Source: Paracentrotus lividus
Lineage: Eukaryota > Echinodermata > Echinoidea > Camarodonta > Echinidae
Assembly (NCBI GenBank): GCA_940671915.1
Contig: CALNVZ010003433.1
Coordinates: 24,131,479 to 24,195,478 of the forward strand
DNA length: 64,000 nt
Direction: 5' to 3'
In this document: positions 37,601-49,600 of the stretch, piece by piece
How positions within the stretch are numbered: position 1 is the stretch's first letter
Layout of the letters: each line of letters begins with the position of its first letter
Notes under the pieces: generated by a model
The model's database searches: none
Told to the model about the DNA's origin: nothing
Seen by the model: only the letters and a program-made list of their open reading frames with translations
Program-made: the position numbers and the translations under genes

Positions 37601-40600
37601 AACCCACACCAGCTCCTAAGATGACACCGGCTGACTTCAGAGAAAAAGTAGTGAGAGAGCTGCTCAAGACAGAAGATGATTATGTGCGAGATATCAAGCT
37701 ATGTCAAGAAGGATTTATGACAGTATTACAGGAGAATCAGGTAAGATACACATCAGAGAGAGAGAGAGAAAGAGCAGGGGATTGGAAAAGAAATATAAAG
37801 AGAGAGAAAAGATTGCAATACGAACAAGCTCAAAGAGATTAAGAGAGAGAGAAAGAGAGAGAAAGAGAGAGGGAGAGAGAGAGAGAGAGAGTGAGAGTGA
37901 GAGGTCAGGGACAGAGAAAGAAAGAGTAAGAATATTATGAAAAAGGATAGATTAAAGAAGCAACAGTAGTTTACATACATTTTAAATTTCATTTAGATAA
38001 ATTCAAAAATATTTGCTGCTCTAGTATTGTACTCTGTTTCATGTTGTTCATTTTTTGTATATTTTGCATGAAAAACGATGATATTGGATCATTATTCATC
38101 CTTACAGTTTGGCCCTTATATCTATCCAGTTGTGAATTGGTATTTATGTGCTCAGGTTTTTATATTATGCATGAAAGTTTGATTTTATCATACTACTTCA
38201 TGAAAAACATTAATTGATAAGCAATATATAGAGCTGAGTGAAAAAAAATTAGATTGCAAACGTTACATTTTTTGGGGTATTGCTTGGTCTTTTATTTGTT
38301 ATATGTAGTTCGCATGTTTATGATGTACTGTTGATTTATTTTTGGTTTGCTTTTTTTTTTCTTTATGTGTACATGTATGTGTAACATATCCATGTTAAAG
38401 CTTAGAAGGCATGTTTGTTCCCAAACTTACTTCAAGTACCCATACGGAGAGCATATATGCTGAGAACTAGAATGGCTTTTATAAAAAAATTATATATTTA
38501 TGTATATTTGCAATACTTCCATAAAACGTAGAACACATTCTTGTTGACAAGGTACAGATAGGGGAGCTGTAAAAGTTTAGATTATCCCTTTCAAGTGCTA
38601 ACCAAATTTTAACTCGATGTTAATGTTGTCAATTAAAGGATGAGAGGTAAAGTTACAGTTAGCAAAAAAGCATTATTTTTGTTTGGCTTCTCTATCACTT
38701 GATCAACTTGTACGATTCTGAACCTTCATAATTAAGGAATGGGTCAATCAGTGACCTCTGCATACATATACAGAGAACTGATTCTGACTGTAGTTGATTT
38801 ATATCATTTGATACAAAATCTTTTCAAATTATTCCTTTTACAACCTTCTAGTTCTCAGCAGTGATATCTCTTTTCAATCAGTGTCCTTGGTCATCCTACC
38901 CAATGTTATGTTCCTTATCTCCCCCTATATCAGGTCGTTATCAGTGAATTTCTTATAGCTCAGGCGGAGGAAGAAATGGATGAATTGGAGCGAGCTGGAG
39001 AAAAAAAGAAAGCGGTATAACGAGCCTCTAGATTTGCAAGATATGCGGATTGAACTAAAAATGATAATATGCACACTTGATTCTATCACCACTAACCAAT
39101 TGGCTTTGTACTGATATGTTCTTAATGAATCTATAGTCAAACCTGTTTTAGTGGCAATCTCTATCTATACGTTACCTTTCTGTACTGATGGCCTTTTTAT
39201 AAAACCTATAGTGGCAACCTATATTGCCTCGCTCAACGAAGAAATTTGTATTAAACCGATTTGTTGACTCAGTGGATAGAGCGTCTGCCTCATAATCGGG
39301 AGGTCGTGGGTTTGAACCCAGGCCACATCATGCCTACCAAAAGACATTAAATTGGTAGTTGCTGCATCCAACAAGAAGGGCATATAGCAATGAAGATCTG
39401 GCACTGCTCTGTGTCTGCCGGGCCAACCATCAATTAGGCAAAATGTTGATGACACCTTTAACAGACATTACCAGTAAACTTCTTTCTAAACAAAGCCAAT
39501 CGGTTATTGTATGATTCGCCAGCACTACATGTACTAACTTTGAATAAGCATTGCATTTTGGTATCCCCTATTTGACCTTGTCCTTTTCTTCCTAACAGCA
39601 ACACCTTATTTGGTTTCACAGTGTTCAGTGTTGTGTGTGAAGTTTGGTGCCAATACTAACTGTAAACAAGCACTGCATTTTGATATCTCCTATTCAAATC
39701 TGTATTTCTCTCCCTAACACCTTATTCAGCATCGGTTTTCAGGCATGCTACATGTATACAGTGAATTATCTTGAAGTTTGAACAAGCACTGCATCTTGGA
39801 ATTCTTTATCTCTCCTTCATTGATATCATGATATCGATCTGGGGGGCATTTCATCAAATGACTTGTCTGACATTTTATCCGACAAATTTGCTCTCAGCCA
39901 ATCAGATGCCAGCATTTCAGTAGCTTATAACAGTTTATCAGATAAAACGTCCGACAAGTCCTTTGATGAAATGCACCCCTTATTTTTTTTGTAGTTTTTC
40001 AGCGAAATATTTATATTACATGTATAACAACATGCCCAGTTGTTCTATGAAAGAATAATGGTATTGGCTGTTGGCCTGCTAAATAACACTCTCGCCTTTT
40101 ATTAATACCGAACACTCATTGAACACAATTTGCATTTAACACTTAAATTTACATTGATATGATTTATGCTATATGTACAACCAAGTACATGTATACCAGC
40201 ATCAGCTTTGCAATTTGAACCGCATGTTACAAGTCATTGAAACTGAACCCATTCAAACAAAGAGAAAAAGACAGCATAACGTTTGTCTTACAATTTCATT
40301 TTATATTGGGAAGTTAAATGGAACGATGATGTGTGTTCCGTAGTATCAAGTATAGTATCAAGGACTTGGTGTAACATTAGTTTGCAGGTACACTGTAGCT
40401 GCTCTTTATGAGGAAATGACCTTAATATAAAAAATCGGTGTACTGTATACAGATAATTTGCACAAACATTTTATTACGTTATGAATTGAATTTAGCATGC
40501 TGTGTCCTTGCATCATATTTAATTGAACTTTTCTAGTATTGAATGATGTATGATCACATGTGGTGTTTTTGTGACTTCTATTGTCCTAACATAGTGTTTC

Positions 40601-43600
40601 CTATATGCTATATATTTTATGCTGGCTTTTTGAAATAAAAAGCCATTTTATATATTGTACCAGTGTTAGCCATCCCTATGTTACACATTGATTTGTGATT
40701 CATTGAAACATTTATATGAACAACATTTTTTCTGATGACAATTCATCCATCTATAACTCTAAACTGAATGACTTATTTCGCCCTAAACTACAGGTACATG
40801 TATATGCTTCAAATAACGCTAACCCTTAACCTATTTTGTTACCTGATTGCCACCCTAAAGGGCCTGTCCCACAGGAGGCGATCGTTGTGGCGACAACCTG
40901 ACAATGTCAAGATCGTAGGGAGATCTGCTGAAAAAAACGGCGATTATAGACATACCTATAAACTCTATCTACAGTAGGCTACAACAACAACTTGCTACCA
41001 CACACGCAATAGCGAGATCACCAGTTGTCGCAACAACGATCGCCTCCTGTAGGACAGGACCTTTATACTTACTCTAGATCGTAGACAAATTAACCCTACT
41101 TTGTACCACTCCCCCCAAAAAACAAAATGGGCAAAACAATTGCCTGAGCAAACGTTTGAACACCATTACATGTAAATCAGCTTTATAGCTCTATTACTTG
41201 TATTGTTACACTTCAGATTCACACTTGCAAACATTATAATATAGTAAGTTTTAGCACAATTTGTTACTTATTTAATCTCTTGCAATACATGTACTTTGTT
41301 CTTTTTAATTTCAAGACAAGTATATTAACCTTGTTTGCAGTGTTCATTATAGACTGATTGACCGAAATTGTTCTCAATTTTTGTTTAAAACTGTATATTA
41401 ATCCAGACTGCACTCTAACACACTCTATGGTTAGTGCTCACTTGCATTCAATTTTGGTTACTAAAATACATGTTAGGAAATGAACACTTTAATTAATATT
41501 CTGTTCTTTCTTTTTAAATTTAGGCCAAAGGTCTTGAGCTAGACGTTCTGTTTGGTAACATGGAGCAGGTCATCGAGGTTGCAGAGAGTTTCCTACACGA
41601 CATTGAAGCAACGGCAGAAAAGCCAATTGAGGATCAGTTTTTCGGTAAGTGACCTACCTGTGCAGGTAGGGCCTACATTTACAATGTACTGTGGCAGCCT
41701 GTACACAAAGTATGTGAGTATGATTATCGATTATGTAATTCTATTATTTGTATTTCATAAATTTTACCATGTATAGCGCATTGAAAGGTATAGGTAATGG
41801 GCTATATAAATGTAAATTATTATTATAATTATTATTATCAGTTTTACAGTATGCTTTATCAGCTGATACGACAATATACTGAATGAATTTAGTGATCTAT
41901 CAAATTCCCTTCAAATTCTATTCAAATTTCCCTAGGAAATCGATGATTATTTGTATTTTATCATTGAGGAATTATATTCTGTTTCAGTTTAGTTTATTCC
42001 ATATTCCAATCAAACAATAACAACAAAAATTATATGTCATATCTATACAATGCATTATTTGATGAAATTATAAGACAAATGATATAGAAATTAATATTTC
42101 CTTACATTATTTTACAGTGGTTTATGTGTGAATTTGTTATTTCTTTTTTTATTTGGCTTTCCTATAATGCTTTTTGTTTCTGCAGGGAAAATTTTCATGG
42201 ACCATTCTCGGAATCTTCACGAAGCTTACGCACAGTACTGTAGAAACCATGACGATGCTTCTGCTCTTCTGGAGAAGGTATTAGTCTTTATGCTTTTTCA
42301 CCTAGAAATTCAATCATTCTTGTAGCAATAACTTAAGCAATGCCATTACTGACTAATGACATTATGAGCCTGCATCCACCAATGAACAAATACATCCAGC
42401 AAAGCTTTTATTCCATCATATTTCATAACATATAAAAACAAAACTATAATTATTGTTTAATTTCTTTTGTACATGTAGTATGAAGAAAACCCAGAAGTTC
42501 AGGAGTACATCAACCAGGGTCTAGAACTAGTCAGGTGAGTGGAATCAAATATGATCTTGATACATGTGGGTTTGAAACCTGTGCATGCTGACAGACATCT
42601 TGCAAAAGACTGATGCCTACCCCTTGTGTTGGTATGACTCATCAATGTAGGATGTGGTAATCCAATTTTAAAAAATTTAAAAAATGTATATATTCTTTGA
42701 AGTTTTTACTGGTGGTGGAATAATTAGCAGTGGAAGATTTCAGTGTGCAATGCATCATGAAACCTTCCACTACTATTAAAAATGTATAGAAGAATAACAG
42801 TATTTGTAAATGTAAATGTTAGAGAGCTTGTGGAAGGGTCAAAATTGAATTGATAATTACATATACATGTAGTTTGTAAGTTTGACTGTGTAGGCTGCAA
42901 ATTAATAAATAAGATATATTTTTTTTTTTTTTTTTTCAGACAAAGTACAAACTGTTGGGATCTAGCTTCATTTCTCATCAAGCCTGTCCAGAGAATATTG
43001 AAATATCATCTCCTTATAGCAGAACTATGCAAGGTAGGTACAAATATTCTCCTTATAACAGAAGACTAATTCCATTATGGGGTGTATTGACGCATGTTTG
43101 TCTTTTATCTTAACCCTCAATTTTCCCTCCAAAATGTAACGCCTCCACCCTTTTACTATACCCCAATATGTGACACATGACCATATATTAAGATGCTACT
43201 TGGAATACTGTCATCAAAGTCATTGCAGACATAGACTATACTCAGGATTGTTTTGTGTATTGGACAATCGGAGGGCAGTAGTAAAAGATGAAATGGCTCC
43301 ATAATAACACTTTGTAAGGACCGATGAATGTTCAACCGTCAATACACACTCACAAACATTTTATCACTTCTAATAGTATACTGAGGAAGACCATCAAGAT
43401 CGATCGACTTTAAAACTTGCTCTCGCTACGATGACTGAGGTGGCAACAGATATCAATGAATTCAAGAGGAGAAAAGATTTAGGTGAGCTCTCATCTTAAT
43501 TTATTCTATTTGAAATAATTCAGCTGACTTTCTTGACTGCATTTATATATGCATGTACATGTAAATATAAAGCCCCAGTCCAATTTTGGAAGAATAAAAA

Positions 43601-46600
43601 AAAAAACTTATAAGCATTCTGCTCCCAAATGAACCATCAAAAGGGTCTGATGCTAAATCCATTTCAAAGGATTTCTTTCCTGTTACTAAGAGACTTTATG
43701 ATCTTGATGCAGTCTCATTGTAAACATTTGCTTATAAAACCCTGTAGTGTTTGTCTTGCCTAGAGCTTAGGGTAGGTTATGTATGTTACTGTATGTAGTA
43801 AACTTCACATCAGTTTTGACAATCATTACAGTGACCTAAATTTACACTAAATTTTATGCAAAATTGGACAATATAATAACATATTCAACCATTTCTGTTC
43901 CAATTTACTTTTACTACCACAACTAGCCATTATCTTTAACATGTGTATTGTTTTCCTGTTTATTCTCCAGTATTGAAATACAGACATAGAGGGCAGGAGG
44001 CTATCAGTGATAAGCTAGGAAAGATTAACTTTCATTCCATCCGTAAGAAATCTCAGAGAATCAACCAGAGATTCACTCAAATGACGGGTCTTGGTACTCA
44101 GGTAAATTATGAGAATGCACTCCTTTTTATTTTACGTGTTGCCATTTTAAGTATTTAAAATTGTATTAATCCCATTTCATCAACCAAATATTTTCTGAAA
44201 TGACAAGTCTAGTTTATACGCAGCAGTGAATAATACTGTCCTTTTTTGTAACGCTTAGAATAAACTGTTGAATTGAGACAAAAAATATTGTCAATTATTC
44301 CAAAAGTATTATACGTGCAATATCATTCATAGACTTCTCAATGGTGCGCATTAGTTCTATGTAATATGAACTGGTAGCATACCCCCATTCAAAGAGAACT
44401 GTTTCTGAGTTGCAGTGAGCGTCCTCGGACGGTGTGTGCGTTCTAGAAGTTAACACTATTATTATTGTTTTTATGCCTCCGCGACGAAGTCTCGCCGGAG
44501 GCATTATGTTTTCGGGTTGTCCGTCCGTCTGTACTTCCGTATGTATGTCCGTACGTATGTCCGTACGTCTGTCCCGCTTTCGTTCTCATTATTATCCTGT
44601 GAGCATGATCTAACTAAGGAGGATATGTGTAATATACCGCACAAAACTAGGAATTCAAGTGAGAATGTAAGTTTACTTGCCTCTTTGTGAAACACCCTCT
44701 AGTCTTATAAGCTATTAAGTACTTTTTTCCTACTTTGCAATAATTCTAGACTATTGATGAAGAGTTTGACAAGGCAGAGAGGAGGTTCCATACCTTAGAG
44801 AAAACCATCAAGATCTTCGTCAAGGACGTCCACGCGTACCTAGAACAACTCAAGGTAAACACTCCTCTTTTTAAAAGAATTTTAAGCATTTGGTTTATAT
44901 GTGTCTTCCATGTACCTTTCTGTCTCTGGTCTGATTTTGCAGAAAATCTGTGCATCAGACGCAGGGAGGTACACATTTTTTTTGCAGAATAAATAATGTA
45001 TATAGATGTTTGTACTGTATTGTATTATTTTCATATTTGTATTATGCAACTGTCCTTATATTAAATGTGTTTTATTCCGACAGGAAGCTACATCTGTTGA
45101 AGCGACAGTAGGGAGTGATATCTCTGATTATTATGCCAATCAATCCAACCTCCATGAGGTTAACAAGTATGAAGCAGTCCAGAACCATCTTGCCAACAAA
45201 CTCTACAAGGATTATGTAAGTAACTCAGAACAATTTGCCTTCAAGAATCTTGGTGGTGTTTCACATAGTCTTTCTTAAGTTAGAAGTAACTTTACAAATG
45301 ACTGGTGATCAGTTATTTTGCTTAATGATTGAGAATTTGATTAGTATAGCACTTAACAATATGTTCCAGTCGTTCGTAAAGTCATTTGTAACTATACAAA
45401 CAAACTCGTTAAACACCACCCAGGGCTATGTTTCACCAAGTCATTCATAAGTTACGAAGGACTGTTTAGCAGTTTTTGTGCTAAATGATTATGCACGTGA
45501 TTGGTATAGCACATGAGAACATGTTCCAGTCATCGTAAAGTCATTCTTAACTTGGTGACTTGGTAAAATAATGATAAACCTCTGAAAGGGGGGAGAAATG
45601 CTTTGCCTTTTATTTTTCACTTCTTCATTTTTTCTTTTTCAGACTTTATTTGTCCAGCAGCGAGTGATGTCTCCATTGAATGGTCTTCTAAACATGTTTC
45701 AGGGTCCTCATAAACTCATCCAGAAACGCTACGATAAGCTGCTAGATTACGACAGTTATATTAACAAGGCTGAGAAGACCAAAGAGAAAGATAGGACAAA
45801 ACAGGTATTGAATTCTGATTCAAAACATTGTTTGTAATTCTTGGTTCCATCTTTTTTTATACAAAGTTTGAATTGATAACATTTTGATTTGTGATGAATA
45901 CCATTCGTAATCAATGTACACAAAAATTAAGGTTGATTCACATCGATCACAGCTCATTATAAAACTTTGAAAAGGCATGATCATCATTCAAATATCATTT
46001 TTTGTCATGCATTTCTAATCCATCGAAAGTGATTTTATTTTCATGCAGCAGTCATTTTTTTTCATCAAATGCAAAAGTTTTGTTTGACCAAGGTAATTTT
46101 TGTTGTCTTAGTCCCAAGTACCTCATTGTAATTATATTTCAATAAAGGTCCTTGCTATACTTATATGTACTAACTAATAAGATCACCCTATACTCCCTAC
46201 AATGTGAACACATGTATGATAAAACAAGAATGACATTGTATGATCATCGATTACACGAATGGAAGGAATTGTATGTCCATAAAAATTGCTCTGCTGTTTG
46301 TTATGTCCCTGATTTTAAAGTACAAATACAAGAAGAAAGGAGATACATGTAGCAGCGATGAAGATGACGAAGCTAAACCGATTAGCCCACGACGACTTAG
46401 TGCCAAGAGGTCAAAGGTCGGATGCATGCCCCCTAGTGGCTAATTTCAATCATGTTTTTTTTTTTCCACTTCAGTCTGCAGTGCTTCACATCATGGTTGT
46501 TGATTTAACCCAGTTTGAAGTGATTGTCCAGAATTTAGATTTTCGCCTAACATTTTAGTAGCACCCTTGATTAAACTGGATTATGGGGGAATTAGGAAAG

Positions 46601-49600
46601 TACAATTATGACTGAATTTGATGGCATAGTTGATTACATTTCAATGAGCTCCTCTCTATTCAGCTAGCGTACAATTGAACTCTACTGATTGCAGTCAGCT
46701 GTAGAGGTGATCTCAGTTGGGATTTTAAGAGTTGTCTGAGACGAAAAACTCTTGCTAAATTATGGAAAGTCCTACATGTATGAACCTAAGACTTAATATC
46801 AATTTCTCTGCAAAAGGATATTTCTGAAAAAGATATCAAGAAAAGAATTGTAGAAAAATGTGCTCGACACATGTGTTAAAATTTGAAAAGTCAACATTAA
46901 CTGAGACTTTATCATTGTATATTGTCCAGTTATCGGTGTTACAACATTTAGTTTTAGATTTAGATTTAGAATTCCTTTGACAATTATCATTATACAGTAT
47001 TTGAAATGTTATCATTTTGAGTATTTTTGTCTCTTCTGCAATTGTCTTTATTGGCTTATCAAAACTGTGTGTTCCTTCTTTCATGACTTTGGACATCTTT
47101 TTGCTATGAACACTCCATTTTTTTTCAATGCAGTACAGATTGAGCTGTACATTATTATTATCACATTCTTCCTTCATCTTTACCCCATGCTATTCCTTTT
47201 GTAGTCTAAGCACAAGAAGAAAGAAATTGACAGCGACGAAGATGAGGCTACAACGGTCGGTAGCCCTCGACGACTCAAGGAGAAAGTTTCCAAAGAGGTC
47301 GGGAAACAAAACTTTCAATTTGCATGGCCAAGCTCTCTGTTGTGTCCCCCTCCCCAAATCTCCTCTTCCCCACCCTCCTCATTCCCCTATTATAAATTTC
47401 CTACCTCGATTTGTAGGTCTGTGTGTAGTTCACTTTGCACAGATTTTTGTTTGATAGTAATGTAATACAGATAGAAAAATTTAGCTTTAATTTGGTGTGT
47501 TGATGCTTCAAGACAACAGGAAGCACAGCTTTTAATTTGCATGGCCGTGAACTACATGTATGTAGTGTCCCCACCCCCACCCTGCTCATCCATCTCCCCC
47601 ACCCTCACCTTTGCTTTAGGTCTATGTGTAGCACAGGTTCTTATTCTTGCAATTGTCTTGTTAGAGCCATAATTTGGCGTCGATCCAACGGTTTAAAAGA
47701 GGCCGGGTGTGGCAACATTTATAGGAGAGTCACACCAGTGATACAGAGTCCAAACCGACCACTAGCTTCTCATTCATGAAAATGTAATAAGTTATTTGGT
47801 TTGGTGTAAGTTCTACTGGTGTGACTTGGCTATCAGAATGTATGGCCAAGATCTATGTAGTGTCCTACCCTTTGGTGATGGTGTTGTTATTGAATAGTTA
47901 TCTCTCCCCTTCCTCTTTTACCCAACTTTCCCCCCGTAAATGGCGTTTGTTGTACATATGTAATGTTATTGCAAGTACTGAGTAGACAGAAAAAACATAT
48001 TGGAAATGGCTTGAAAGAGGTACAGAGACTTAAAGATGGGGAATCGTCAGCTTCCATAGGTAATTTGACACCATGGATGTTTACCCAGTAACAGGTGTCA
48101 TCCCTCACCTAACCACTGCAAGACCTTAGTAATGCCTTGTTTATTCCACCCATCCCTCCATCTGGTAAAGTCATTAAATCTCAGTTTCCCTGGCCGATCA
48201 CGCCCGAAGCTCCTCGGGGTGGGACAGATTGTTTTGCTGTGGTCCAGAAATTTAGTTTCAAGGTGGTTATTTCCAGTGCTTTTCACCAAGTCTGGGATCA
48301 GCAAATTTTGATCCACTCCCCGTGAAAGCATGAAGATTCCCCGTCTTTAACATGCAATGATTTTAGATCCAAGATGTTTCCACATGTTTGTCATTTTAAT
48401 CCCAGCTCTGCAAAAACATCCTCATGCAAAACTTTAAGCCTTTCATGACAAGAATTGTTCTTTATTTTGCAAATTGGCAACACTGTTCATTTATGGGGGG
48501 AACTTTCTATTTGAAAAATTCATTAATATGACTTTATGAATTATGCAACGTCAGTTTAAGGTTTATTATGTTTAATACTCTTCTTTTAATTCCTGATGCC
48601 GAGCACTAAGTGGTACTCTGCAGAAGTCAACATACATGTATTGTTGCTCTTTCAGTTGATGTATCTGGTATATATTTTGATGCTTTTAATCTCAAGTTAT
48701 CGAGTCAAACAAAGCGTAGGCAGATGACATGAATTGCTCATTTGCTACTCTACATCCATATGTAAAATGGGGTCCAGAAATGTGTGTTGCAGAACCTGTC
48801 TATAAAGGCCACCTGTCTTCAACAGTCATTTCTGTTTCCCTGGGTCAGTCTCAATACACAGGTTTGACTGAATATCATCAAAATCTTTTCCTCTTTTCCT
48901 CTTCACCTCCTCCCTTTATCCCCCTCCCCGCTTAGTCCAAACATAAACGACTCAATGATAGTGCTAGCGATGATGAGGCTACGACAGTGGGGGCGCCGCG
49001 ACGCCTTAAAGAGAGGCACCCAAGAGAGGTTTGCAAAGTGATGAGATCATTATATCTGCCTGCTGAGTCTCGTTATATTTGTCAGTCGTAATTAAATTTT
49101 CTATCAAAATGGTGGAAAGCATTGAAACGTGTATCCTGACAGTTAATTATAGTTCTTGTTTCATTATATGCCTGCCGAGTCGTGGTTTTGTCAATCGTAA
49201 TTGATATTTTACAAAAAGAAATGTTCACAAAAATGTACATTGTAATCTTGTCTTTTTTTTAAATAATGTTTTTTTGTACAGGTCCATTTTTAAAACCCGT
49301 AGCAGTACATGCACATAATCTTCCAGTACATTCGACATGAATAACCTTATTTTCCTAATTCTTTGTTTTGTTTGTTCCTAAACTTTTTTGGCAAGATTGA
49401 TATGTCAGTAAACTTTATGACAAAATTCTTCAAACTCCATGAACAAAATTTGGTTAGGAAATGATGATTATAAATTCATCATAACATGTAATGCTAATGT
49501 CTGTCACAAGCAAAATAGATCTAGATCCATTTTGTCAGTGATTTGTGGTACAAAAACATGTATGTGCTCTCTCTGTTCTTGTATGTTTATGTCATAACAT

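Noticed and set aside
39270-39345. Methionine-type tRNA gene
   Set aside because: A- and B-box-like sequences are present, but the acceptor stem does not pair and a SINE body follows.
47640-47700. Decayed fourth BAR-tip exon
   Set aside because: A few words (CAACGGT, AAAGAGG-CGGG) resemble T2, but no open frame or acceptor supports it.
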